Shown here: positions 32,806-42,002 of the stretch, piece by piece
How positions within the stretch are numbered: the first letter of the stretch is position 1
How the letters are laid out: each line of letters begins with the position of its first letter
From: Sphingopyxis panaciterrae
GTDB taxonomy: Bacteria; Pseudomonadota; Alphaproteobacteria; Sphingomonadales; Sphingomonadaceae
Assembly: GCF_011762125.1 (NCBI RefSeq)
Contig: NZ_JAASQN010000001.1
Location: 620,001-684,000 of the forward strand
Direction of reading: 5' to 3'
Length of the DNA stretch: 64,000 bases
Notes under the pieces: model-generated
Database searches by the model: none
What the model was told of the DNA's origin: nothing
Seen by the model: the letters and a program-made list of their open reading frames with translations, nothing else
Program-made: the position numbers and the translations under genes

Positions 32806-34367
32806 GGCTTGCTGGCCGCTTTGGCTGCGTTTGCCACGCCTTCGACGAAGTCGAGCCGCGGACGGATCGGGTCGGCCCGTTCGCGCGCGCCGGCGGCATC
32901 GAAGATCATGATATTATCGGCAGCCGGGCCGTAGCGCGCCCATGCTCCGCCCGCGGCTGAAGACGGCACGCCGGTTTTAGCGAAATTCACCCAATAATCA
33001 TGGACGATCCGCGCCGCCGCGCGGTCGCGGTCGGTGGTTGCGGCGCCGTGGCGCACCTCGACGGTGTCGAAGACGAAGGGAAGTTCGCTGGCGTGTAGCG
33101 CGCCGGGCAGCTTGCTGCGCAGATATTCGGGGACATAGCCGAAGCGATAGGTGAAGACCGGCTGGCCGCGTCCGGCGATGATCTTTGCGACATGGCGCGC
33201 GGGTTCGAGGAAGGTGAGGTCGGCCGAAACCGCGACGCCGATGTGCGCTGCGTCCTGCTTCCCCTCGGGATCATAGACTTTCTCGGCGGCGGCACGCACC
33301 GGGGCGAGCGGCGCGTAAGCGGCGTCGATGCCGCCGCCGAAGAAGAAGCCGTCGGCGTCGTTGGCGCCGATGACAATCGGCACCGCCGCGCCGTCGCCCG
33401 CCGCATAAGCATCGTCGACCGACTTTTGGACGATCTGACCGTCGGCGAACAGCGGGGTGAAATCCTTCGCGCCGAACAGGCTCATCAGGTTGAGCCCGCT
33501 CATCACGCTGTCGGCGGGCAGGGCGCGCAGCGCCGCCAGCGCGGCACCATCGCTGCCCTCGACGCCCTTGGTGCGCGCGAACTCGCTGCCGGTCGCTTCG
33601 GCGTCGGCGGCGCTCTGCAGTGGACCCATCAGGTCGCGCCCGCCGCCCGACAGGACGATCGCCTTGTGAAACAGGCCGCGTGCGAGCGGGGTCGTCATCA
33701 GCGCATGGACCGAAGCCCCCCCCGCCGATTCGCCGAAAATCGTGACATTGTCCGGGTCGCCGCCGAACGCCGCGATATTATCGCGTACCCACTGCAACGC
33801 CGCGATCTGGTCGAGGATCGCGTAATTGCCTGATGGAGCGCCCGCCGCCTCCTGCGTCAAAGCGGGGTGGGCGAAGAAGCCGAAGCGGCCGAGGCGATAG
33901 TTGAAACTGACGAAGACGACATCGGCCTCGGCGAACTTTGTGCCGGCATAAACGGGCGGCGAACTGCCGCCGTTGACGAAGCCGCCGCCGTAGATCCACA
34001 CCATCACCGGGCGCGGCTTCGCCGCGGAGGCCGCAGGCTTCCAGACGTTGAGATAGAGGCAATCCTCGGCCGGCTTCACCCCCAGCGGCGCGGCGTCAGC
34101 CTTATAGGGGATTTGCATGCAGTCGGGGCCATAGCGATCGGCGGCGCGGACGCCGGGCCAGCGGTCGACCGGCTGCGGCGCGCGCCAGCGCAGGTCGCCG
34201 ACGGGCGGCTGGGCGAAGGGGATGCCCTTGAAAGCGAGCACGGCGCCTTCGGTGATCCCGGCAACGCGTCCGCCGTGCGTTTCGACCTCGGTCTGGGCCA
34301 TCGCCGGATGGGTGATCGCCGAGGTCGCCAGCGCGGCGGAGATCAACATGGCGTGAAAGCGTCGCAT
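32802..34367 (-). CDS. Type B carboxylesterase, secreted, copy 2
   Basis: 521 residues with a signal peptide (1-25, ending AMAQ). All type B landmarks are canonical: GIPFAQPPVGDLRW, oxyanion YGGGF, nucleophile elbow GESAGGAS, and a late His near ALHASELPF. The VFVSFNYRLGRFGF segment is typical of the family. It is translated just ahead of the second esterase (4-base overlap) and 24 bases after the phosphatase-like gene. The operon places it in glycoside uptake and breakdown, where it would act as a feruloyl- or acyl-esterase; that is inferred. Confidence 0.85.
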   Translation of the reverse strand: MRRFHAMLISAALATSAITHPAMAQTEVETHGGRVAGITEGAVLAFKGIPFAQPPVGDLRWRAPQPVDRWPGVRAADRYGPDCMQIPYKADAAPLGVKPAEDCLYLNVWKPAASAAKPRPVMVWIYGGGFVNGGSSPPVYAGTKFAEADVVFVSFNYRLGRFGFFAHPALTQEAAGAPSGNYAILDQIAALQWVRDNIAAFGGDPDNVTIFGESAGGASVHALMTTPLARGLFHKAIVLSGGGRDLMGPLQSAADAEATGSEFARTKGVEGSDGAALAALRALPADSVMSGLNLMSLFGAKDFTPLFADGQIVQKSVDDAYAAGDGAAVPIVIGANDADGFFFGGGIDAAYAPLAPVRAAAEKVYDPEGKQDAAHIGVAVSADLTFLEPARHVAKIIAGRGQPVFTYRFGYVPEYLRSKLPGALHASELPFVFDTVEVRHGAATTDRDRAAARIVHDYWVNFAKTGVPSSAAGGAWARYGPAADNIMIFDAAGARERADPIRPRLDFVEGVANAAKAASKP

Positions 34368-34391
34368 CGTGTGACGATCCTTTTTCTGCGA

Positions 34392-36131
34392 TTATCGGGG
34401 CGAGCGGGGGCAGGCGGGCTGATCGCTGCCGAGGTCGAGGCAATGGCCATCGGTCGCCGCGGCCGGCGCGACCCGCGCCAGCGCGGCCAGCGTCGGGGCA
34501 AGGTCAACGACCGCGACGGGCAGCGCGCGCTCCTGATGCGGCGCGCCGGGCCACCAGAAGAGCATCGGCACGCGGCGGTTGAAATCGCTCGGCCCCGAAT
34601 GCCCCATCATGAACAGGCCGGGCAGCGGCGGCGCGGGCACCTTCAGCGGGTCGGCCGCAAGCAGGACGTCGCCGCTGCGGCCCGCAAAGACCGAGAGCGC
34701 CATCCGGTCCGCGACCGGCAGCAGGTCGGGTGAAACGCCGGCGGGCACCTTGCGCGCGGCAAGCTCGCTTGCGGTCCAAGCCGCCGCGATGCCGGGCAGG
34801 GTTCGCGCGCGCGCCGCCGCGGCGTCGGCGATCCGCTTCTTGAGCGCCTTGTCGGCAAGGGCGCGGCCGTCGGTGCCGATGATGACGAGTTGGGTTGGGT
34901 CGAAGAAGGCGGGGCGCAGCGCGTCCCAGTCGATCCCGGCGGCGGATCGCACCGCCGCATTGAGGTCGGCGAGCATCGCCCGGGTGTCGATCCGGCCCGC
35001 GTCGGCATAGCCGCGCGCCGCCAGCCGCTCGGGAATGTCGGCGCCGCCGTGGTCGGCGGTCAGCGCCACGACGAAGGGAATGCCGAGCGCCTCGACGCGC
35101 TTCAGCAGCCGCGCGATCTGGGCGTCGACGCGCGCCATCTGGTCGCACATTTCGGGACCCTGTGTCCCATAGGCGTGGCCGACCATGTCGGTCGCCGACA
35201 GCCCGACCGCAAGCAGATCGGTGCCCGATGCCCGGCCGAGCCGCTGGCCGTCGATCAGGTCGATCGCGGCGTCGACGGTGACGTCGTCATAATAATATGG
35301 CGGCAATGCCGGACCCGATGCCGCGGGCTGGCCGGGGATCGACGCCGGGGTGCCGGGGGGCAGCTGGGCGCGAAACACGCGCCCGCCCCCCAGCGGAAAC
35401 TGCGCCTCGCGCACGCGGCAGCCTTCATTGGCATAAGTCCAGACGGGCGGCTTTCCCGCCAGCCGCTTCTCCAGCGCGGTATTGAGCGTGGCGAGCGGCG
35501 CGAGGCGGTTCTTGGCTTCCGCGACGCTTGCGCCCCAGCTGTCGAACCCCTGTTTGCCGTCGAACCAGTAGGCGCCGTCGGGCCGGTGCCCGCCCATCAT
35601 GATCGCCGAGCGATCCTTGCCCGCGACCGAAAAGACTCGGTTCGCCGGCGAGGCGGCCTTGAGCCAGTCGCCGAGGGTCGAAACTTCGAGCATCCCTGGG
35701 CCGACGCCCAGCCTGCGCGTTGCGCGCGCCGCGACATGCGTGCCGTCGTCGGTGCAATAGCGGTCGACCGAGGCCGACTGGTCGTACCATTGGTTGGCGA
35801 TGATCCCGGTTGCATTGGGATGCCGCCCGCTCGCGATGACGGCATGACCGGCGCAGGTTTCGGTGACGCCATGGACGTGGAAGGCGTTCGAATAGACGAC
35901 GCCCTGCGACAGCGTGCGCAGCCCGCCGTGAAATTCGGCGCGAAAGCTGTTGAAGAGGTCGGCCGAAAACTGGTCGACCGAGATGAGGAGGATCAGCCGC
36001 GGCGACGGCGGGGCATCGTCGGCATGCGCGGCGGACGCGGCGGCGGCGATCGCGAGCGCCATCGCCGCCCCGGCAGCGCGGAGCCATCGCCGCGCCCCGC
36101 GCGCGCGGCGGGCATGGGTGCCGGACCGCAT
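34392..36131 (-). CDS. Alkaline-phosphatase-superfamily enzyme (PafA/NPP type), secreted
   Basis: About 579 residues. A basic N-terminus and hydrophobic signal (ALAIAAAASAAHA) are followed by the metal-binding Asp in ISVDQFSAD, the Thr nucleophile in GVTETCAGHAV, a second metal pair in LTADHGG, and a late metal His in MMGHSG. This is the layout of PafA-like phosphatases and nucleotide pyrophosphatase/phosphodiesterases. The start is uncertain: 36131 (ATG), 36062 (ATG just before the hydrophobic core) or a GTG at 36161 that overlaps the TonB stop. Within a glycoside operon it could remove phosphate or sulfate-like groups from the substrate or simply scavenge phosphate. Confidence 0.8.
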   Translation of the reverse strand: MRSGTHARRARGARRWLRAAGAAMALAIAAAASAAHADDAPPSPRLILLISVDQFSADLFNSFRAEFHGGLRTLSQGVVYSNAFHVHGVTETCAGHAVIASGRHPNATGIIANQWYDQSASVDRYCTDDGTHVAARATRRLGVGPGMLEVSTLGDWLKAASPANRVFSVAGKDRSAIMMGGHRPDGAYWFDGKQGFDSWGASVAEAKNRLAPLATLNTALEKRLAGKPPVWTYANEGCRVREAQFPLGGGRVFRAQLPPGTPASIPGQPAASGPALPPYYYDDVTVDAAIDLIDGQRLGRASGTDLLAVGLSATDMVGHAYGTQGPEMCDQMARVDAQIARLLKRVEALGIPFVVALTADHGGADIPERLAARGYADAGRIDTRAMLADLNAAVRSAAGIDWDALRPAFFDPTQLVIIGTDGRALADKALKKRIADAAAARARTLPGIAAAWTASELAARKVPAGVSPDLLPVADRMALSVFAGRSGDVLLAADPLKVPAPPLPGLFMMGHSGPSDFNRRVPMLFWWPGAPHQERALPVAVVDLAPTLAALARVAPAAATDGHCLDLGSDQPACPRSPR

Positions 36132-36160
36132 CCGGAACAGACCGCCCGGCACCCCGCCCA

Positions 36161-38425
36161 CTAGAAGCGCCCTTCGAGCGACAGGCCGAGCGTCCGGAAC
36201 GAGGACAGCCCGAACATATGATAATAATCGCCGCGCGATTGCGAGTTGGAGTTGATGAAGGTCGGCTGGCGTTTGTCGAAGCAGTTCCGGCAGAAGAGCG
36301 TCAGCTTGTATTTGTCGTCGATCTGCTTGATCCCGATGCTCGCGTCGAACAGCGAATAGCCGGGCAGTTCGGTGTTCGGATCCTCGGTCGAGCTGAAGTT
36401 CGATTTGGTGCGGGCATAAAGCGCGCCCTGCATGAACACCGCCATGCTCTCGCTGACCGGGGTCTCGTAGCGGCCGGTCAGGCTGACCGTCCATTTGGGC
36501 ACGTTCGGCAGGCGGTTGCCCGAGGAATCGATCGTGCCGTTGGCGCGGCAACCCGGCTGGAACGGATAGCAGCGGTCGGCCTGGAAGTCCGAGAAATAGG
36601 CGTCGACATAGCTGACCCCCAGGTTGAACACGAGCCCCTCGGCGGGCAGCGCCGACGCCTCGATCTCGAATCCGCGCGACTTCAGCGCCCCCGCGTTGAG
36701 CAGCACATAACCGTTGCTCGCGGTATCGAACGCCTGCGCCTGGAAATTCTTGAAGGTCGAGGTGTAGCCCGAGAGGTTGAAGATCAGGTGGCGGTCGAGC
36801 AGCGTCGACTTGATCCCCGCTTCGTACGATGTCGGGATTTCGGGCATGATCAGCGGTGCGCGCGGATCGATCGTCAGGTTGAAGCCCGGACCCTTGTATC
36901 CGCGCGCGACCGAAGCATAGGCCATGACGTCGTCGGTGAGGTCATATTGCGCGCCGACGCGCCACGAGAAATTCTCTTCGCTGATCCGCTGGTCTCGCGA
37001 ACCCGCCGCGCTGAGCGGGACGACAAAGTCGGAAACATCGCTGATCGAGCGCAGCTTGAGCTTGTCATGGGTATAACGGCCGCCAAAGGTGAGGCGGAGC
37101 GCGTCGGACAGATTGAGCGTGCCCTGGCCGAAGGCGGCATAGCTTTTCGAGGTCATCGACCCCGTCGAAACCGCACCGACCCACGCGTCGAAACCGGCGG
37201 GCGGCGGCGTGGTCAAGCCGTTGGCGCCAGCGGCCGTGATATCGGAATCGCTCTTCGCGTCATAATAATAGAGGCCGAGCTGATATTCGAAGAATTGGCC
37301 GGTAGGCGAAGCCAGCCGCAGCTCTTCGGTGAACTGGCTGATCGTCGAAAGCTGGTGGTTGGTGTCGAGCAGGTTGACGCGGTGTTTGTCCGAATCGAAC
37401 AGATTGTCGGCGTCGAACTTCCGCCAAGCGGTGATGCTGGTCAGCGAATGGCCGCTCGCGAATTCATAATCGATATTAGCCTGCAATCCGCCGACGTTGA
37501 AGCTCGCGCGGGTCGGCGCACCATAGCTTGAATAGAAATTATCGGGCCCGGCGACGATGCCGAGGTCGGCATTTTCGGCGGCGAAGCGGCTGGTCGGCCG
37601 CACGATGCGATCGGCGCTGCCGCCCGATCCGACGCCCGACGAATGGGCGTAGTCGCCCGCGATGAAGATGCTGAGATCGGGGGTCGCCTCCCAGAGCAGC
37701 TTGGCGCGCAGGCTCGTCTGGTTCTGGCCATATTGGCTGCCGGGAACGTCGACCAGATTGGTGATGACCGGATCGGTGTGCGTCTGCGATGCGCTGACGC
37801 GCAGCGCCGCGGTCTCGCCCAGCGGTATGTTGACGATGCCCTGCAGGCGATAGAGCAGCCCGTCGCCCGGCACTTTCATCTGCGCGATTTCGCCCAGCAC
37901 CTGCCCGTCGAAGCGGCCGAGTTCGGGGCGCCGCGTCGTGATGTTGACGAGGCCCGCCGAGGCATTCTTGCCGAACAACATGCCCTGCGGCCCGTTCAGT
38001 ACTTCGATCTGGGCAAGGTCGAGATAGTTCATGAAGCCGAGCGACGGGTTGCCCATTACCACCCCGTCGATCACCGAGGTGACGCTTGCCTCGATCGTGT
38101 TCGAAAAACTGAGCGTGCCGACGCCGCGTACCGAGAAATTCGATGCGCCGAGCGCGGCATTGAAGCTTTTGACCTGCAGGCTCGGCGCGACCAGTTGCAG
38201 CTGCGACGGGTCGAAGATCTGCCGCGCCGCAAGCTGGTCGGCGTTCACGACGGTTGCCGATATCGGCACCTCCTGAAGATTTTCGGCGCGCTTCTGTGCG
38301 GTCACGATGATCTCGCCGAAACCGCCGCTGTCGCTCTGCGCTTCTGCGGTGTCCTGTGCGTAAGCGGGCGCGGCGAGCATGAGCATCGTCGTCATGGCCG
38401 CGGCCGAAGTCCAAATCCTGTTCAT
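36161..38425 (-). CDS. TonB-dependent outer-membrane receptor in glycoside operon
   Basis: About 754 residues. Signal peptide (1-24, ending AYAQ), TonB-box region GEIIVTAQKRAENLQEVPI, plug domain with SVRGVGT and GPQGMLFGKNASAGLVNI, and a barrel ending in LEGRF. The AENLQEVP type is the receptor class that sphingomonads and Caulobacter use for plant glycans and aromatic glycosides. The start at 38425 is preferred because AAGGGG lies 6 bases upstream; an ATG at 38431 touches that box. It follows the GH3 gene by 20 bases, so it shares the LacI-controlled promoter. Confidence 0.9.
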   Translation of the reverse strand: MNRIWTSAAAMTTMLMLAAPAYAQDTAEAQSDSGGFGEIIVTAQKRAENLQEVPISATVVNADQLAARQIFDPSQLQLVAPSLQVKSFNAALGASNFSVRGVGTLSFSNTIEASVTSVIDGVVMGNPSLGFMNYLDLAQIEVLNGPQGMLFGKNASAGLVNITTRRPELGRFDGQVLGEIAQMKVPGDGLLYRLQGIVNIPLGETAALRVSASQTHTDPVITNLVDVPGSQYGQNQTSLRAKLLWEATPDLSIFIAGDYAHSSGVGSGGSADRIVRPTSRFAAENADLGIVAGPDNFYSSYGAPTRASFNVGGLQANIDYEFASGHSLTSITAWRKFDADNLFDSDKHRVNLLDTNHQLSTISQFTEELRLASPTGQFFEYQLGLYYYDAKSDSDITAAGANGLTTPPPAGFDAWVGAVSTGSMTSKSYAAFGQGTLNLSDALRLTFGGRYTHDKLKLRSISDVSDFVVPLSAAGSRDQRISEENFSWRVGAQYDLTDDVMAYASVARGYKGPGFNLTIDPRAPLIMPEIPTSYEAGIKSTLLDRHLIFNLSGYTSTFKNFQAQAFDTASNGYVLLNAGALKSRGFEIEASALPAEGLVFNLGVSYVDAYFSDFQADRCYPFQPGCRANGTIDSSGNRLPNVPKWTVSLTGRYETPVSESMAVFMQGALYARTKSNFSSTEDPNTELPGYSLFDASIGIKQIDDKYKLTLFCRNCFDKRQPTFINSNSQSRGDYYHMFGLSSFRTLGLSLEGRF

Positions 38426-38445
38426 ATCCATCCCCTTGTTTTGTC

Positions 38446-40656
38446 TTATTTTGCGTAGTTCCAGGTCCTTCCGGCGATCGGGACGCTGACGTCCTCCAGC
38501 AGCTCTTCCGACGACGCGCCGAGCGCGAAGCGATAGGTGCCGGGCGCGATGCTCCAGCCCTTCGGCGTCCAGTCGGCGAGCAGGCGCGGATCGATCGGCA
38601 CCTCGATGGTGCGCGCTTCGCCGGGTTTCAGTTCGGCGCGCGCGAAGGCGACGAGGCGCCGCGTCTTGCCGCGCGGCGTTTCGACCAGATAGACCTGCCC
38701 GATGTCGGCGCCGCCCCGCGCGCCGCTGTTGCGCAACGTGAAGGTCGCGGCGGGTGCCGCGCCGCTGGTGACCGACAGGCCCGAGCGTTCGAAGCTGGTG
38801 TAGCTGAGCCCGAAACCGAACGGATAAAGCGGCTTTTCCGCCTTGCGCGCGAACCAGCGATAGCCGACGTCGGCGCCTTCGACATTATAGTCGATGTCGA
38901 GCGTCTGGCCGGGCTTGCCGTGGCCGGCGAAGCTCGGTTCGACTGTCTCGGCGCCGGGCAGGTCGGGGCGCGGCAATTGCGCGACCGACGCCGGGAAGGT
39001 GACGGGCAGGCGGCCCGACGGGTTCACGTCGCCGAACAGCACGGCGGCGATCGCTTCGCCGCCGCGCGCGCCGGGATACCAGGCCTCGACGATCGCCGCG
39101 ACGTCGCTCTGCCATGGCATCGCGACGGGGCCCCCGGTTTCGAGAACGACGATCGTCTTCGGGTTCGCCTTGGCCACCGCCGCGATCACGTCATCCTGCC
39201 CCTGCGGCAGCGACAGGTCGGGGACATCCAGCCCCTCGGTCAGCCACTGGGTTCCAAAGACGATGACGAGGTCGGCATGTTTTGCCGCCAGCGCCGCCTC
39301 GGCCGGGTAACGGCCGTCGCGGAAGCTGACTTCGGCCTGCGGGGCGCGGGCGCGGATGGCGTCGAGCGGCGCGGAGCGATGGTAGTTTTGCGCCATCAGC
39401 GCCGTGAACAGGCCGTCCTTCATCGTTGGTAGCGAAACGGCGGGGCCGCCCTGGCCCTGCGCCTGCGACGATCCAGCCCCCGACAGGACCCCCGCATCGG
39501 CATAGCCGCCGACGACGAGGATTTTCTTCGCCGAGGCGGCGAGCGGCAGGATGGCATCGCGGTTCTGGAGCAGGACGATGCCCTTTTCGGCGATGTCCTG
39601 CGCCACTGCCGCGCCCGCGGCGACATCGATTGCGGCCTTGCGCGGCGGGTTCTTGTCGACCCCGACGGCATAGATCGACCGCAGGATGCGGCGGCTCATG
39701 TCGGCGACGCGGGTGCGATAGCGCTTGTCGCTGTTCGCGGCATCGAGCAGCGGCGCGCCGAAATGGACCGCGGCGTCGAGCTGCGACCCCGACTGCTGGT
39801 CGAGCCCGGCGAGCGCGAAATCGGTCGCGCGGACCGACCCCCAGTCGGACATCACCCAGCCCTTATATCCCCAGTCTTTCTTGAGGATGCCGTTGAGCAG
39901 CCGGTCGTTGCCGCATGCCTGCGCGCCATTGACCTTGTTATAGGCGCACATGACCGATCCCGGCTGTCCCTGTTCGATCGCGATTTCGAAGGCGAGCAGG
40001 TCGCTCATCCGCAGCGCGCTCTCTTCGAGGATGCCGTTGTGGAACTGGCGTCCGATCTCGGTCGGGTTGAGCGCGAAATGCTTGATGGTCGAAATGACAT
40101 TCTGCGACTGGATGCCCGCAACGGCTGCGCCGCCGAGCAGGCCCGAATGCAGCGGGTCTTCGCCCAGATATTCAAAGACGCGTCCGCCGCGCGGGTCGCG
40201 GACGAGGTTGATCCCGCCGGCAAGCAGGACATTGAAGCCCTTGGCATGCGCTTCCGATGCGATCAGCGCGCCGCCCGCGCGCATCAATTCGGGGCTCCAG
40301 GTCGACCCCATCGCCATACCCGAGGGCAGGGCGGTCGCGCCATCGCCGCGCAGACCGCCAAGATAGGATACGCCGAGGCTGGCGTCGGTCTCGGTCAGCG
40401 CCGGGACGTCGAGGCGGGGGACGCCGGGGATATAGCCGGCGCCAAGCGGCGCGCCCTCCGGAATTTTGGTGTCGCCCAGCGGCATGGCGAGGATGCCGTT
40501 CAGCATTCCGACACGCTCGGCATTGGTCATCTCGGCTTCGGTGGTGGCGGCGCGGCGATCGGCATCGCTCGATGCATCGATGCCCGATCCTGTCTGAGCC
40601 AGCGCCTGCGTCGAACTGGCGGCAAGCAGCACCGCGCAGCAAAGCCACGATCTCAT
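38446..40656 (-). CDS. Glycoside hydrolase family 3 beta-glycosidase, secreted
   Basis: 736 residues with a signal peptide (1-21, ending ALAQ). GH3 barrel with the substrate-binding KHFALN and catalytic nucleophile D271 in WVMSDWGSV, then the alpha/beta sandwich domain (about 365-590; ILVVGGYADAG) and a C-terminal fibronectin-like domain. The expected substrates are beta-glucosides or related beta-glycosides in the periplasm; the precise sugar cannot be assigned. It is the first gene of a five-gene operon (GH3, TonB receptor, phosphatase-like, two esterases). It is divergent from a LacI regulator with two perfect operators between them. A GGGGAGAG box precedes the ATG. Confidence 0.9.
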   Translation of the reverse strand: MRSWLCCAVLLAASSTQALAQTGSGIDASSDADRRAATTEAEMTNAERVGMLNGILAMPLGDTKIPEGAPLGAGYIPGVPRLDVPALTETDASLGVSYLGGLRGDGATALPSGMAMGSTWSPELMRAGGALIASEAHAKGFNVLLAGGINLVRDPRGGRVFEYLGEDPLHSGLLGGAAVAGIQSQNVISTIKHFALNPTEIGRQFHNGILEESALRMSDLLAFEIAIEQGQPGSVMCAYNKVNGAQACGNDRLLNGILKKDWGYKGWVMSDWGSVRATDFALAGLDQQSGSQLDAAVHFGAPLLDAANSDKRYRTRVADMSRRILRSIYAVGVDKNPPRKAAIDVAAGAAVAQDIAEKGIVLLQNRDAILPLAASAKKILVVGGYADAGVLSGAGSSQAQGQGGPAVSLPTMKDGLFTALMAQNYHRSAPLDAIRARAPQAEVSFRDGRYPAEAALAAKHADLVIVFGTQWLTEGLDVPDLSLPQGQDDVIAAVAKANPKTIVVLETGGPVAMPWQSDVAAIVEAWYPGARGGEAIAAVLFGDVNPSGRLPVTFPASVAQLPRPDLPGAETVEPSFAGHGKPGQTLDIDYNVEGADVGYRWFARKAEKPLYPFGFGLSYTSFERSGLSVTSGAAPAATFTLRNSGARGGADIGQVYLVETPRGKTRRLVAFARAELKPGEARTIEVPIDPRLLADWTPKGWSIAPGTYRFALGASSEELLEDVSVPIAGRTWNYAK

Positions 40657-40705
40657 ATCTCTCTCCCCTGTTTTGTCTGTTCTCGACTCGATAGCTATCT
40701 AATCA

Positions 40706-40719
40706 TGTCAGCGCTGACA
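40706..40719. promoter_or_regulatory. LacI-type operator TGTCAGCGCTGACA, site 1
   Basis: A perfect 14-base palindrome with the central CG typical of LacI-family operators, about 50 bases upstream of the GH3 start. It is one of an identical pair, centres 23 bases apart. Confidence 0.85.
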
Positions 40720-40728
40720 ATGAGAAAA

Positions 40729-40742
40729 TGTCAGCGCTGACA
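40729..40742. promoter_or_regulatory. LacI-type operator TGTCAGCGCTGACA, site 2
   Basis: Second identical 14-base palindrome, about 45 bases before the LacI gene. The pair in one divergent promoter suggests cooperative repression of the GH3 operon together with autoregulation. No other copy was seen in the window. Confidence 0.85.
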
Positions 40743-40786
40743 TTCGGGGCTGGACTGGGTACGTATTCGGTGGCTAACAAGGTGCG

Positions 40787-41815
40787 ATGAAGCCTATCGA
40801 TACCGCCGTGAGAAAGCCTGCGACCCTGGACGATGTAGCGGCGATTGCCGGGGTGTCGGCGAAGACCGTGTCGCGTGTCGTCAATCGCAATGCCAACGTC
40901 AGCGCCGCGACGCGCGAGCGTATCGAGGCGGCGATCCGCGAAACCGGATACCATGTGAACCAGGCCGCCCGCTCACTCGCGGCGTCGCGATCCTTCCTGA
41001 TCGGCGCCTTCATGCCGCATCTCTCATCCTTCTATTTCGCGGAGATTTTCCGCGGGGCGGCGAAGGCGTGCCGCCAATATGGCTATCATCTGGTCGTCGA
41101 GGAATTCGACCATGGCGTCGATACGATGGTCGACCGTTATGAACAGGGATTGCGCAGCGCCCGCTGCGACGCGCTGATCCTGACCCCGCCGGTCTGCGAC
41201 GACGAAAGACTGCTCGCAGCTCTCGACCGTGACGGCATGCCCTATGTCCGGATCGCGCCGGGCATCCGCCCCGGCGTTTCGGCGGCGCTGAGTGCGGACG
41301 ATGCCCAGGGGGTGCAGCAACTTGCCCGACATTTATGGGCATCGGGCCGCCGCCGCTTCGCGATCATCGCGGGACCCGCCGACCACGCCGCCGCCATGAT
41401 CCGCGAAAACAGCTTCGTCGAGACGCTCGCCGGACTGGGCGGCGATCCCGAGGGGATATTGCTCACGCGGATCGAGTTGCACGAAAGCATTTCGGAATCC
41501 GGTCGCGCGGCGACGCTCGACCTGCTCCGCCGCGTCGATCCGCTGCCCGATGCGATTTTTGCGTTCAACGACGAAGTCGCGATCGGCGCCATGGCGGCGG
41601 CGCGCGAACTGGGCCTGACGGTTCCGGGCGATGTCGCGATCGCCGGCTTCGACGACAGCTATATCGCGCAGCTCGCCTGGCCGCCGCTGACCACGATCCA
41701 CCAACCGATCGCCGATCTCGCATTTCAGGCCGTCGGTGTCGTGGCGAGTGGCGAGAGCTTCGCGGCCAGCCAGATATTGTTGCCTACCAGCCTCGTGGTC
41801 CGCGGGACGGCGTAG
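40787..41815 (+). CDS. LacI-family transcriptional regulator
   Basis: 342 residues. The N-terminal helix-turn-helix (TLDDVAAIAGVSAKTVSRVVN) and hinge helix (NQAARSLAASRS) are canonical. The sugar-binding-protein-like effector domain follows (about 65-340; AIAGFDDSYIAQLAWPPLTTI). Members of this group repress glycoside-use operons until a sugar released from the substrate binds. It is divergent from the GH3 operon, and the intergenic region carries two perfect LacI-type palindromes. The inducer is unknown but should be the sugar set free by the GH3 enzyme or its transport product. Confidence 0.92.
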   Translation: MKPIDTAVRKPATLDDVAAIAGVSAKTVSRVVNRNANVSAATRERIEAAIRETGYHVNQAARSLAASRSFLIGAFMPHLSSFYFAEIFRGAAKACRQYGYHLVVEEFDHGVDTMVDRYEQGLRSARCDALILTPPVCDDERLLAALDRDGMPYVRIAPGIRPGVSAALSADDAQGVQQLARHLWASGRRRFAIIAGPADHAAAMIRENSFVETLAGLGGDPEGILLTRIELHESISESGRAATLDLLRRVDPLPDAIFAFNDEVAIGAMAAARELGLTVPGDVAIAGFDDSYIAQLAWPPLTTIHQPIADLAFQAVGVVASGESFAASQILLPTSLVVRGTA

Positions 41816-41949
41816 AAGCCGGAAGGACCGGCGCGGCCGCGACATCGCGCGCTGCGATCTTCACCATCATCGATGACCATCGGCCGCTTCCATAGGCCGG
41901 GCGGCGATCGGCGCCCGTCTGGCGGAAAGAAAAACCTGAAGGGGTTGTG

Positions 41950-41970
41950 ATATGAGATAACGTCTCATAT
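41950..41970. promoter_or_regulatory. Palindrome ATATGAGA-N5-TCTCATAT, candidate Zur box
   Basis: A perfect inverted repeat with 8-base arms centred on TAACG, about 33 bases before the start of the zinc-receptor-like gene. Size, AT-rich arms and place fit a Zur operator. Assignment to Zur is inferred from the gene it controls. Confidence 0.55.
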
Positions 41971-42002
41971 ACGCCCGGCGTCCAGAGAAGAAAGGGGTTT
42001 TT

